This document shows, in pieces, positions 45,241 to 53,766 of a stretch of 64,000 nucleotides of DNA. This DNA is from Modicisalibacter sp033446685. Its GTDB lineage: Bacteria > Pseudomonadota > Gammaproteobacteria > Pseudomonadales > Halomonadaceae. Numbering within the stretch: position 1 is the first letter of the stretch; every line of letters begins with the position of its first letter. Where the stretch lies: assembly GCF_033446685.1 (NCBI RefSeq), contig NZ_JAWQLY010000012.1, positions 1 through 64,000 of the forward strand, written 5' to 3'. A program made the position numbers and the translations under genes. The notes under the pieces are model-generated. The model saw only the letters and a program-made list of their open reading frames with translations, made no database searches and had not been told where the DNA came from.

Positions 45241-45271
45241 CGCCGCGCCGACCGCACCAGTCGGCGCGGCG
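45241..45271 (+). terminator. Terminator-like hairpin after thiC
   Basis: A perfect 12-bp stem CGCCGCGCCGAC/GTCGGCGCGGCG (45241-45252 with 45260-45271) with a CGCACCA loop, followed by TCTTTCG. It begins 27 bp after the thiC stop. The U-tract is short but the stem is very stable. Confidence 0.7.
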
Positions 45272-45379
45272 TCTTTCGTCCGGCCACCCCGACCGCCTCG
45301 TCATAGACCCGGAAGGCGGGTTGGTTTAGCGTACCGGCGGTGACACAGCGGATAGCCAGGGTATGGAAAGGGAAATCAG

Positions 45380-46447
45380 ATGCGCAAGACACTAGGAAGC
45401 AAGACGCTCGGCCTGCTGGTGGGTTTACTGACGCTGTCGCGGCTGGCCGCGGCCCAGGCGAGCGAATCGGTGGGCCATTACCCGTTGCCCGACTCGAGTG
45501 ACATCGTCGGTCGCGTACAGACCGTCGAGACCAGCGGTGAGGAGACCCTGATCGACATCGGCCTGCGCCACGGCGTCGGCTACAACGCCATGGTCCGCGC
45601 CAACCCGGAGACCAACGTCTGGGTGCCGGGCGAAGGCACCGAGGTTGTGGTGCCCACCCGCTACATCCTGCCGCCGGGCCCGCATGAAGGCATCGTCGTC
45701 AACCTGGCCGAGATGCGCCTGTACTACTATCCTGACACGCCGCAGGGCAAGACGCCCCGCGTCGAGACCTATCCCATCGGCATCGGCCGCATGGACTGGC
45801 AGACCCCGCTCGGCCGGACGACGGTCACCGCCAAGGTCGAGAACCCCGCCTGGTACCCGCCGCAGAGCATCATCGCGGAGCGCGCCAAGCGCGGTGAGAC
45901 GCTGCCCTCCGTCGTGCCGCCCGGGCCCGACAATCCGTTGGGCAAGCATGCCTTGATCCTAGACCTGCCGGGCTACCTGATCCACGGCACCAACCGCCCG
46001 GCGGGGGTCGGCATGCGCGTCTCGCACGGCTGTATCCGCATGCTGCCGGGTGACATCGCCGACCTGATCCACCGCGTGCCGGTGGGCACTCCGGTGCGGC
46101 TGGTCAAGGAGCCGGTCAAGTTCGGCTGGGACGCCGCGGGCATCCTCCACGTGCAGGCCTATCCCGCGCAGGTCGCTGCCGATGACGGCGCCGACGCACA
46201 CATCGCCGAAGCCATGAACGCCGCGACTCGAGCGGCGTCAGGCCGGCGTTTCCTGGTCGACTATCGTCGCCTGAAAGAGCAGCTCGAGGCTCCCGATGGC
46301 ATGCCCACCGCGCTGCTGCTCGCCGGGCGCCCCTTCCCGCTACCCGAGCCGGTATTGACGTTCTTCGAACGCGCGCAGTTGATTCCCTCGCTCTATAGCC
46401 GAGTGGCGACCAGCCCAGCCGGCAAACCTCTGATGCAACCGGAGTAG
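45380..46447 (+). CDS. L,D-transpeptidase (YkuD family, ErfK/YbiS-like)
   Basis: Periplasmic cell-wall enzyme of 355 aa that cross-links peptidoglycan or attaches lipoprotein to it. The signal peptide ends around LAAAQA. A LysM-like N-terminal segment precedes the YkuD catalytic domain. The signature HGTNRPAGVGMRVSHGCIRM supplies the catalytic Cys and His (SHGCIR), at about residues 194-214. It is monocistronic. The unusual length comes from a C-terminal extension of about 100 residues after the active site. Confidence 0.92.
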   Translation: MRKTLGSKTLGLLVGLLTLSRLAAAQASESVGHYPLPDSSDIVGRVQTVETSGEETLIDIGLRHGVGYNAMVRANPETNVWVPGEGTEVVVPTRYILPPGPHEGIVVNLAEMRLYYYPDTPQGKTPRVETYPIGIGRMDWQTPLGRTTVTAKVENPAWYPPQSIIAERAKRGETLPSVVPPGPDNPLGKHALILDLPGYLIHGTNRPAGVGMRVSHGCIRMLPGDIADLIHRVPVGTPVRLVKEPVKFGWDAAGILHVQAYPAQVAADDGADAHIAEAMNAATRAASGRRFLVDYRRLKEQLEAPDGMPTALLLAGRPFPLPEPVLTFFERAQLIPSLYSRVATSPAGKPLMQPE

Positions 46448-46496
46448 GCGCGAGCTGACCGGACCGGTACGCCGCGAACGGCAATAGTCGGGCATG

Positions 46497-46522
46497 AAAA
46501 AAGCCACACGCGAGCGTGTGGC
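46497..46522 (-). terminator. Terminator of the cyo operon
   Basis: GCCACACGC (46503-46511) pairs with GCGTGTGGC (46514-46522). On the minus strand it is followed by six T's (plus-strand A's 46497-46502). It lies about 35 bp beyond the cyoE stop. Confidence 0.85.
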
Positions 46523-46555
46523 TTGGTTCGGCGGCGGAGTCTTGCCGACGGCTTG

Positions 46556-47446
46556 TCAGCGCAACGAGGTCCACAGCACCGGCGTACCGGGTAGCTGGAA
46601 ATCGATCGCCATCATCACGCTCAAGGCGGTGATGGTGAAGATCGAGAAGATGAAGACCTTCTTCGCCCATGCCTCGTCGTTCGTCGTGCGATAGCCGGCC
46701 AGCGCCATGTACAGCCAGTAGCCGCCCATCGCCGCGGCGACGATGAAGTAGCCATAACCGGCATAGCCGGCGAAGCTGAGCAGCAGCGTCGCCGCGAGGA
46801 ACGCGACGATATAGCCGGCGATATAGTGCTTGGCGGTCTTCACGCCGCGGATGACCGGCAGCACCGGAATCGCTGCGGCACGATAATCCTTGAAACGGAA
46901 GATGGCGATCGCATAGGAGTGCGGCATCTGCCACAGGCAGAAGATCAGCAGCAGCGTCAGCGCACCGAGATCGAACTCGTTGCTGACCGCGCAATAGCCG
47001 ACCACCGGCGGTGCCGCCCCGGACAGGCTGCCGATCAACGTGCCGTACTCGGAGTGACGCTTCAGGTAGAGGCTGTAAGCCCCCACGTAGATGGCGAAGC
47101 CGATCGCCGCGAACAGCAGGGCCGTCGGTGTGGTGCCGACGTACAGCACGCCGAAACCGGCCAGCCCCAGCAGCGTGGCGAAGATCAGCGTCGCCCCGGG
47201 CGACACCAGCCCCTGGACCAGTACCCTGTCCTGCGTGCGTTCCATCAGCCGGTCGATATCGCGATCGATATAGTTATTGAACGCACAGCCGGAGGCGATC
47301 ACCAGCGCGATACCCACCACCGTGGCCAGCAGGAGCGTGAAGTCCACGCTGCCCTGCGAGGCCAGGAAGAAGCCCCCGGCCACGGAGATCAGGTTGCCGA
47401 AAATGATGCCCGGCTTGGTCAATGACAGATAGTGCTTGATCATCAC
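46556..47446 (-). CDS. cyoE: Protoheme IX farnesyltransferase (heme O synthase)
   Basis: UbiA-type prenyltransferase of 296 aa with nine helices, making heme O for the neighbouring oxidase. The two Asp-rich sites are NNYIDRDIDRLMERTQDR and the second-half RFKDYRAAAIPVLPV. It is the last gene of the cyo operon, 9 bp beyond cyoD. The terminator follows. It supplies the prosthetic group of the CyoB subunit. Confidence 0.95.
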   Translation of the reverse strand: MMIKHYLSLTKPGIIFGNLISVAGGFFLASQGSVDFTLLLATVVGIALVIASGCAFNNYIDRDIDRLMERTQDRVLVQGLVSPGATLIFATLLGLAGFGVLYVGTTPTALLFAAIGFAIYVGAYSLYLKRHSEYGTLIGSLSGAAPPVVGYCAVSNEFDLGALTLLLIFCLWQMPHSYAIAIFRFKDYRAAAIPVLPVIRGVKTAKHYIAGYIVAFLAATLLLSFAGYAGYGYFIVAAAMGGYWLYMALAGYRTTNDEAWAKKVFIFSIFTITALSVMMAIDFQLPGTPVLWTSLR

Positions 47447-47455
47447 GAGCGCGGC

Positions 47456-47788
47456 TTAGCCGGCCATCATGTTCTGGTGCAGATGCTGCATGATCCACAG
47501 CGAACCGCCGACGATCAGCCCTAGGATCACGATCGTGAACACGAATGCCGTCAGGTTCCAGCCCTCGTCCGACTTGGTGTTCATGTGCATGAACATCACC
47601 AACTGGACGAGTACCTGCAGAACCGCCATGACGATGATCGTGACGGCCGTCGTCGTGGTGCTGAAGCCGCCCAGCATGACCACGCCGAAGGCCACCAGCG
47701 TCAGCACGATCGACAGGATCAAGCCGATCACATAGGACTTGACGCTACCGTGGCTGGCGCCACTGGGTGCAGTGTGTGAGTCGCTCAT
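47456..47788 (-). CDS. cyoD: Cytochrome o ubiquinol oxidase subunit IV
   Basis: Three-helix accessory subunit of 110 aa. It has SVKSYVIGLILSIVLTLVAF, VLVQLVMFMHMNTKSDEGWN and a final hydrophobic helix, all characteristic of CyoD. It starts one base after the cyoC stop and probably assists CuB/heme assembly of the oxidase. Confidence 0.94.
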   Translation of the reverse strand: MSDSHTAPSGASHGSVKSYVIGLILSIVLTLVAFGVVMLGGFSTTTTAVTIIVMAVLQVLVQLVMFMHMNTKSDEGWNLTAFVFTIVILGLIVGGSLWIMQHLHQNMMAG

Positions 47789-47789
47789 G

Positions 47790-48404
47790 TCACAGGGCTC
47801 CCATCAGGTAGACTAGGGTGAATACGCAGATCCAGACGATATCCAGGAAGTGCCAGAACAGGCTCAGGCACATGATCCGTGGCCGGGTCACCTCGGTGAG
47901 GCCCTTGGTCGACACCTGGATGAACATGATCAGGATCCACAGCAGGCCGAAGCTCACGTGCAGACCGTGGGTACCCACCAGCGTGAAGAACGACGACAGG
48001 AAGGCGCTGCGGTCGGGGCCGTAGCCTTCATGGATCAAATGCTGGAATTCGTAGATCTCCATCCCTACGAAGCCCGCGCCGAGCAGGAAGGTGATCGCCA
48101 GCCAGGCACGCACCTGGCCCGCCTTGTCGGCGTTCATCGCCAACACGGCGATGCCGTAGGTGAAACTACTCAACAACAGCAGGAAGGTCTCGACCAGCAC
48201 GAACGGCAGCTCGAAGAGTTCCTGCGATGTAGGCCCACCCGCCGTGCCCCCGTGGAGCACGGCATATGCCGCGAACAGTGACCCGAAGATCACCAAATCG
48301 CTCATCAGGTAGATCCAGAAGCCGAAGACCTTGGTGCCGGCGGCGTCGTGGTGCTCATGCTCGTGAGCATGAGCGTCGTAGTTGCTTAGAGTATCGGTAG
48401 CCAT
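47790..48404 (-). CDS. cyoC: Cytochrome o ubiquinol oxidase subunit III
   Basis: Five-helix subunit of 204 aa. The His-rich N-terminus is followed by FGFWIYLMSDLVIFGSLFAAY and GTHGLHVSFGLLWI, with the C-terminal SLFWHFLDIVWICVFTLVYL typical of CyoC/COX3. It begins 3 bp after cyoB. Structural subunit of the bo3-type quinol oxidase. Confidence 0.96.
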   Translation of the reverse strand: MATDTLSNYDAHAHEHEHHDAAGTKVFGFWIYLMSDLVIFGSLFAAYAVLHGGTAGGPTSQELFELPFVLVETFLLLLSSFTYGIAVLAMNADKAGQVRAWLAITFLLGAGFVGMEIYEFQHLIHEGYGPDRSAFLSSFFTLVGTHGLHVSFGLLWILIMFIQVSTKGLTEVTRPRIMCLSLFWHFLDIVWICVFTLVYLMGAL

Positions 48405-48407
48405 GAT

Positions 48408-50432
48408 TTACGCCTGCACCCCCAAGTTACCGTCGTTCGTCTCGTGGCGGGCATCGCTGCCGGCTCTGGCGAGTCGTGCATGATGTTCTTTCTCGACGCG
48501 CTCGACTTCCGCTGCGGGAACGTAGTAATCGACGTCTTCATTGAAGATACGCAGCATGAAGGCGATGAACATGCCAATCGTACCCACGCCAACCAGCCAC
48601 CAGATGTGCCAGACCAGCGCGAAGCCGAAGACGATGCTGAACAGACCCATGATCGGACCCGCCGCGGTGTTCTTGGGCATGTGGATAGCTTCGTAGGGCG
48701 GCTCGGACGTCATGAGATTGCCCTGCTTCTTCATTTCCCAGAAATAGTCGATGGAGTCGACCGCCGGCAGATGCGCGAAGTTGTAGTGCGGTGCAGGCGA
48801 GGACGTGGCCCATTCAAGGGTACGGGCATCCCACGGGTCGCCGGTCACATCGCGAAGTGCCTCACGGTCGCGCACACTGACTATCAGCTGGATCACCGTG
48901 CAGGCGATACCCAGCAGAACGATGAACGCACCGACCCAGGCAACCAGCATCAGCGGCAGCCAATCGGGGTTCTCGTAGGACTGCATGCGACGCACGGCGC
49001 CGAAGAAGCTCAGTACGTAGAGCGGCATGAACGCCATGTAGAAACCGACCAGCCAGCACCAGAAGCTGCGCTTGCCCCACTTCTCGTCGAGCTTGAAGCC
49101 GAACGCCTTGGGGAACCAGTAGACCAGACCGGCCATCATGCCGAACACTACGCCGCCGATGATCACGTTGTGGAAATGCGCGATCACGAACAGGCTGTTG
49201 TGCAGCACGAAGTTGGCACCCGGCACCGCCAGCATCACACCGGTCATGCCGCCCAGGGTAAAGGTGATGATGAAACCGATCGTCCACAGTACCGGCGTCG
49301 AGTATTCCAGGCGACCGCGATACATGGTGAACAGCCAGTTGAATATCTTCACCCCGGTGGGGATGGCAATGATCATCGTGGTGATGCCGAAGAAGGCGTT
49401 GACGTTGGCGCCCGCCCCCATGGTGAAGAAGTGGTGAAGCCAGACGATGAACGACAGCAGCGTGATCGCGATGGTCGCCCACACCAGGGTGTTGTAGCCG
49501 AACAGGCGCTTCTTCGAGAAGGTCGCGATGACCTCGGAGAAGACCCCGAACGCCGGCAGGATCAGGATGTAAACCTCGGGATGGCCCCAGGCCCAGATGA
49601 GGTTGACGTACATCATCTGGTTGCCGCCCATGTCATTGGTGAAGAAATGCATCCCCAAATAACGATCGAGCGTGAGCAGGGCAATGGTTGCCGTCAGAAT
49701 CGGGAACGACAGGATGATCAGCACGTTGGTGCACAGCGCCGTCCAGGTGAAGATCGGCATGCGGAACAGGGTCATGCCCTTGGTGCGCATCTTCAGGATG
49801 GTCACGAAGAAGTTGATACCTGTCAGCGTGGTGCCGATCCCCGATATCTGTAGCGCCCATATCCAGTAATCGACCCCGACCCCGGGACTGTAATCGATGC
49901 CCGAAAGCGGCGCGTAGGCCAGCCAGCCGGTCTTGGCGAACTCGCCGACCACCAGCGAAATGTTGACCAGCACCACACCCGCCGCGAACAGCCAGAAACT
50001 CAGGTTGTTCATGAACGGGAAGGCGACGTCGCGCGCACCGATCTGCAACGGCACCACCAGGTTCATCAGGCCGATGACCATGGGCATGGCGACGAAGAAG
50101 ATCATGATCACGCCGTGGGCGGTGAAGACCTGGTCATAGTGCTCGGGCGGCAGGTAGCCCTCCGCCCCACCGTAGGCCATCGCCTGCTGGGTACGCATCA
50201 TGATGGCATCGGAGAAGCCGCGAATCAGCATGACCAGCGCGACCAGGAAGTACATGATGCCGAGTTTCTTGTGATCGATGGAGGTGATCCACTCACTCCA
50301 CAGATATCCCCACTTCTTGAAGTAGGTTATTCCCCCGACGAGAGCCGCACCGCCAATCGCCATGACGATGGCAACGACCATAATGATCGGCTCATGGTAG
50401 GGAATAGCCTCTAGGCTAAGTTTTCCGAACAT
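48408..50432 (-). CDS. cyoB: Cytochrome o ubiquinol oxidase subunit I
   Basis: Heme-copper oxidase catalytic subunit of 674 aa reducing O2 to water and pumping protons. The CuB/heme-ligand helices include WAWGHPEVYILILPAFG (His and the Tyr crosslink) and WLHHFF. Heme-ligand His are also in FTAHGVIMIFFVAMP and the VIAHFHNVI helix. About 15 helices are expected. It lies between cyoA (4-bp spacing) and cyoC. Length matches E. coli CyoB (663). Confidence 0.97.
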   Translation of the reverse strand: MFGKLSLEAIPYHEPIIMVVAIVMAIGGAALVGGITYFKKWGYLWSEWITSIDHKKLGIMYFLVALVMLIRGFSDAIMMRTQQAMAYGGAEGYLPPEHYDQVFTAHGVIMIFFVAMPMVIGLMNLVVPLQIGARDVAFPFMNNLSFWLFAAGVVLVNISLVVGEFAKTGWLAYAPLSGIDYSPGVGVDYWIWALQISGIGTTLTGINFFVTILKMRTKGMTLFRMPIFTWTALCTNVLIILSFPILTATIALLTLDRYLGMHFFTNDMGGNQMMYVNLIWAWGHPEVYILILPAFGVFSEVIATFSKKRLFGYNTLVWATIAITLLSFIVWLHHFFTMGAGANVNAFFGITTMIIAIPTGVKIFNWLFTMYRGRLEYSTPVLWTIGFIITFTLGGMTGVMLAVPGANFVLHNSLFVIAHFHNVIIGGVVFGMMAGLVYWFPKAFGFKLDEKWGKRSFWCWLVGFYMAFMPLYVLSFFGAVRRMQSYENPDWLPLMLVAWVGAFIVLLGIACTVIQLIVSVRDREALRDVTGDPWDARTLEWATSSPAPHYNFAHLPAVDSIDYFWEMKKQGNLMTSEPPYEAIHMPKNTAAGPIMGLFSIVFGFALVWHIWWLVGVGTIGMFIAFMLRIFNEDVDYYVPAAEVERVEKEHHARLARAGSDARHETNDGNLGVQA

Positions 50433-50436
50433 AATG

Positions 50437-51411
50437 TTACTCCGCTGCCTCTGCGCTCATGGGCTTACCGCTGTGCTCGCCTTGACCTTGCTCACCGTGA
50501 CCTTCGCTGGCGGAGGCGCCGTGTTCACCGTGTGCGCCATGACCGTCACCGGGCCCACCGCTGCCACCGTGGAAGCTGGCGATGACCTGGTCATAGAGAT
50601 CCGCCGGCACATCCGAGAAGTACTCGACCGGATGATCGATGCTCGGCTCCGCCAATTCGTTATAGCTCTTGGGGAACGAAAGCGAATCGGGCGACTGGCG
50701 AACCTCGTCGACCCACGCCTCGAACTCCTGCTGCGAGGTGACATGCGCATCGAAGATCATCTCGGAGAAGCCGGCACCGCTGTAGTTGGTGGTGCGCCCG
50801 CCATAGACGCCCTGTTCGTCGCCGATCAGATAGACGTCGTTGTCCATACCCGCCATGGCGTAGATCTGGCTGCCGAGGCGAGGAATCATGAACGAGTTCA
50901 TCACCGAGCCCGAGGTCACCCGGAAATGCACCGGCGTATCGACGGGAAAGACGACCTCGTTGACGGTAGCGATGCCCTGGTCCGGATAGATGAACAGCCA
51001 CTTCCAGTCCAGCGAGACGACATCGATTTCCATCGTCTCGGACTCGTCGGCGATCGGCTTGTGCGGGTCGTACTCATGCGAGGTCTGCCAGGTGAGGATC
51101 GCCAGGAACAGGATGATCACGCTGGGGATCAACCAGACGACCACCTCGATCTTGTTCGAGTGGGCCCAGTCCGGCGAATACTTGGCTTCGAGATTGGTAC
51201 GACGGTAGTGCCAGCCGAAGACGATGGTCATCACGATGACCGGAATGACCACGATCAGCATCAGGCCGAAGCTGGTCAGGATCAGCGACTTCAGGCCTTG
51301 CCCGATCTCCCCCTTGGGATCCATCAACGCCGAGCCGCAGCCACTCAACAGCAATGGCAGCAGCAATAGCGGCAGAATAGTGAAAATGCGGGAGTATTTC
51401 TTCTTTCTCAT
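50437..51411 (-). CDS. cyoA: Cytochrome o ubiquinol oxidase subunit II
   Basis: Lipoprotein subunit of 324 aa. Lipobox LLLSGC near residue 25, two transmembrane helices (LILTSFGLMLIVVIPVIVM and VVWLIPSVIILFLAILTW) and a periplasmic cupredoxin-like domain (LDWKWLFIYPDQGIA) are visible. The copper-A ligands of cytochrome c oxidases are absent, consistent with a quinol oxidase. The C-terminal 40 residues are His/Gly/Glu-rich. First gene of the five-gene cyo operon. Confidence 0.96.
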   Translation of the reverse strand: MRKKKYSRIFTILPLLLLPLLLSGCGSALMDPKGEIGQGLKSLILTSFGLMLIVVIPVIVMTIVFGWHYRRTNLEAKYSPDWAHSNKIEVVVWLIPSVIILFLAILTWQTSHEYDPHKPIADESETMEIDVVSLDWKWLFIYPDQGIATVNEVVFPVDTPVHFRVTSGSVMNSFMIPRLGSQIYAMAGMDNDVYLIGDEQGVYGGRTTNYSGAGFSEMIFDAHVTSQQEFEAWVDEVRQSPDSLSFPKSYNELAEPSIDHPVEYFSDVPADLYDQVIASFHGGSGGPGDGHGAHGEHGASASEGHGEQGQGEHSGKPMSAEAAE

Positions 51412-51809
51412 CTCTCGACCTCGTCAGAGCATGGAGACGACCATCGGCAACAGGTACGCTAGGAACTCGACCGTTCAGTGCCATCGGCACAGGGTTGTTG
51501 CCAAGGTGCCTGTCCGGTACGTGCGGCAGACCGCCTGGACACTGCTGGGCAGTGGCTTATCAGAAATGACGCGCTGGCTCGATAATCCGGCGTGGACTGG
51601 ACTCGGCAAGCAGGGACGACAGCTTGACCGCCACACACCGCGAAACGCGCGCATTGTCCTCGAATAGCGCGCATATGAGAAGGGGCGATTTGCCGCAGGG
51701 GTGCGCATCTTGACAACCGCTCATCAGCCAGGCTAGCACGCCGGGGCGCAATCGCCGAGTTCGGCAGGCCTGCTGCTACGGGTATTCGACGGACCCGCGG
51801 TCAGCGCCG
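51412..51809. other. cyo upstream region
   Basis: A 398-bp gene-free region between cyoA and the leftward deoR-like gene's stop. It must contain the cyo promoter, reading leftward. Two direct copies of GCGCGCAT lie at 51647-51654 and 51667-51674, 20 bp apart (two helical turns), a possible regulator site. No clear -35/-10 pair was identified. Confidence 0.5.
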
Positions 51810-52589
51810 TCAGGCGATCATCACCCGCGGCGCGCCGGCTTCCTCGGGCGTCGGCCGGGCATCCTGCAGGTGCTGGCCGGTCTCGGCGTCGGTGACGATG
51901 ATGTCGAACTGGTCGAGGCTGGCAAAGAAGGCCGGGCGAATGACCCCGAACTTGCTGTCGTCGGTGACCAAAATGCGCTGGCCGGCGCTGTCGATCGCCG
52001 CCTGCTTGGGCACCACCTCATGGAAATGGAAGCAGCTGACGCCTTTCTCGGGATGGATGCCCGCCGCCGAGATGAACGCCTTGTTGATGCCCAGGCGGCG
52101 GATGGACGCCGCCATGGCGTCGCTTTCAAACGATGACGACGAGGCATGGAAGAGCCCGCCGAGCAGTACCAGGCGCACGTTGGGCAGATGGCTGACCGCA
52201 TTGGCGACATTGAGCGCATAGGTGACGACGGTGAGCTGATCGAAGGCATCGAGAGTGCCGACCAAGGGCATCAGGGTGGTGCCGCAATCGATGAACAGCG
52301 AATCGCCGTCGTCGATGAAGCCCGCCGCACGCTGGCAGAGCCGTTGCTTGGCCAGCGGATGGCTGCCTTTCTGCTCATCGAGATTATAGAGCGGGGCGAA
52401 CTGCGGGTCGCGGGCCATCATCAGCCACCCACCGAGGAAGGTCATGGTGCCGCCACTGGCCGCAACATCGCGCCGAATGGTCATCTCCGAGACGCCGCAC
52501 AGCCGTGCGGCGTCGGCCAGGCGCAGCGTGCCGCCGCCGGCCAGCGCCTGCTGCAATCGCGCCAGGCGTATCGCACTGCGCCCTCTCAT
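51810..52589 (-). CDS. deoR: DeoR-family repressor, probable DeoR
   Basis: Transcription repressor of 259 aa. The N-terminal helix-turn-helix DAARLCGVSEMTIRRDVAAS is followed by a sugar-phosphate-binding DeoRC domain (FIDCGTTLMPLV, FISAAGIHPEKGVSCFHFHE, LVTDDSKFGVIRPAFF). The combination closely follows E. coli DeoR (deoxyribose-5-phosphate responsive). It is divergent from tsx and the deo genes, whose upstream DNA carries DeoR-type palindromes. It is probably relieved by deoxyribose 5-phosphate. Confidence 0.9.
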   Translation of the reverse strand: MRGRSAIRLARLQQALAGGGTLRLADAARLCGVSEMTIRRDVAASGGTMTFLGGWLMMARDPQFAPLYNLDEQKGSHPLAKQRLCQRAAGFIDDGDSLFIDCGTTLMPLVGTLDAFDQLTVVTYALNVANAVSHLPNVRLVLLGGLFHASSSSFESDAMAASIRRLGINKAFISAAGIHPEKGVSCFHFHEVVPKQAAIDSAGQRILVTDDSKFGVIRPAFFASLDQFDIIVTDAETGQHLQDARPTPEEAGAPRVMIA

Positions 52590-52696
52590 AGGCTACTCCC
52601 GTTCATGCTGCATCCATTCACCGGCTCCGCGAACGGCTCGTCGTTCGCGCTGAACCGATTGTTACCCAGATGGCCGCGAATCCCCAGCGTTGATAT

Positions 52697-52725
52697 TTGA
52701 CAACGCATCCGGGTTGCGGCTACCA
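52697..52725 (+). promoter_or_regulatory. Probable deo/tsx promoter
   Basis: A consensus -35 TTGACA (52697-52702) with the -10-like TACCAA (52721-52726) 18 bp downstream. The first DeoR operator immediately follows, so repressor binding would overlap the transcription start. Confidence 0.45.
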
Positions 52726-52726
52726 A

Positions 52727-52742
52727 TGTTATTAAAATAACA
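52727..52742. promoter_or_regulatory. DeoR operator O1
   Basis: TGTTA-TTAAAA-TAACA, a 16-bp palindrome with arms TGTTA/TAACA, matching the spacing of the E. coli DeoR operator (TGTTA-N6-TAACA). It sits between deoR and tsx, immediately downstream of the candidate -10 element. Confidence 0.8.
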
Positions 52743-52748
52743 TTTGAA

Positions 52749-52764
52749 TGTTACTTGGATAACA
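52749..52764. promoter_or_regulatory. DeoR operator O2
   Basis: TGTTA-CTTGGA-TAACA, a second site of the same size, 22 bp centre-to-centre from O1. It is about 105 bp upstream of the tsx start. Two adjacent sites suit cooperative or tetrameric repressor binding. Confidence 0.8.
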
Positions 52765-52868
52765 CCAAAGCCCGCTCACGACTGCATTCGTCCATCGTGC
52801 GCAGAGCAGCCATCCTCGCGCTGGCTGTTTATTCCCGCGTAACAACTACAACACCCAAGGAACCTGAC

Positions 52869-53687
52869 ATGCTCAATGCCTCTTTTCGTCGTCTTGCCCC
52901 GGCCGTCTCCGGTGGCGTGCTGCTGGCCGTCAACGCCCTGCCCGCCAACGCCGCCAGCCTCGACCCGCAGTGGTCGTTCGCCAATGTCTCGGTCAACTAT
53001 CTCGACTGGTCGAACGGCACCGAGCAGCGTACCGAAACCAACGCCGCCAAGGGCGATTTCTTCTACCTCGAGCTGGAAGGCGGGGTCGGCTTCGACTGGG
53101 GCGAGTTCTACGGCTTCTACGATTTCGAGAACCCGCAGAACGACCAGAGCGAGGAAGACGGCCGCGACAATCGCCGCAGCGCCGCCAAGGTGACCTCGCA
53201 CATCTATCTCGGCGACACGCCCTTCTCGCTGTATTTCCATGTCTACGACTTCCGCGACTACGGCTACAACAGCGAAGAGCAGGATCGCGTCGTCGGCTTC
53301 GGCTATCACCACACCTTCGACAACGGGCTGTGGTTCAAGCCGTTCATCGGCAAGGCCTGGGTGGACAGCCAATCCGGCGCCTACAGCGGCGAGAACGGCT
53401 ACATGCTGGGCTGGGTGCTGGGTTACGACTTCCAGGCCTATGGCGAGAATTTCAGCATCACCAACTGGCACGAGCAGACCTTCGACCGCGCCGACGAGTA
53501 TCTCGAGGAGAACTACGTCAACGGCCCGGCCGGCAGCCTGGGCACCAATGGCGCCGTGTCGCTGTGGTGGCACCCGATCGAGGCCGTGACCACCGGCGTC
53601 CAGTACCGTTACTCCAATAACAAGCTGGGCACCGCGGATCACTATCAGAACGCGATGATTTACACGCTGAAATACAACTTTCTTTGA
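52869..53687 (+). CDS. tsx: Nucleoside-specific outer-membrane channel Tsx
   Basis: Outer-membrane beta-barrel of 272 aa. The signal peptide ends at ALPANA. The mature protein is alternating beta strands with SFANVSVNYLDWSNGTEQ near the N-terminus, typical of the Tsx/OmpK family, and a terminal phenylalanine-like aromatic strand end (MIYTLKYNFL). AAGGAA is 5 nt before the ATG at 52869. It probably lets nucleosides enter the periplasm for NupC. First gene under the two DeoR operators. Confidence 0.9.
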   Translation: MLNASFRRLAPAVSGGVLLAVNALPANAASLDPQWSFANVSVNYLDWSNGTEQRTETNAAKGDFFYLELEGGVGFDWGEFYGFYDFENPQNDQSEEDGRDNRRSAAKVTSHIYLGDTPFSLYFHVYDFRDYGYNSEEQDRVVGFGYHHTFDNGLWFKPFIGKAWVDSQSGAYSGENGYMLGWVLGYDFQAYGENFSITNWHEQTFDRADEYLEENYVNGPAGSLGTNGAVSLWWHPIEAVTTGVQYRYSNNKLGTADHYQNAMIYTLKYNFL

Positions 53688-53738
53688 GGCCTAATAGGCA
53701 AGCCTCGTAGTCATTGATGCGTGACGAACCATTCGAGC

Positions 53739-53754
53739 TGTTAAAAAGCTAACA
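53739..53754. promoter_or_regulatory. DeoR operator O3 upstream of nupC
   Basis: TGTTA-AAAAGC-TAACA, the third 16-bp site of the same pattern, 13 bp before the nupC start codon. It is close enough to overlap the ribosome-binding region and could serve as a roadblock or repress an internal promoter between tsx and nupC. Confidence 0.75.
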
Positions 53755-53766
53755 AAGGGAAGACCC

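Noticed and set aside
50434..51369. Long plus-strand frame across cyoA
   Set aside because: Antisense to a well-conserved oxidase subunit and without family features.
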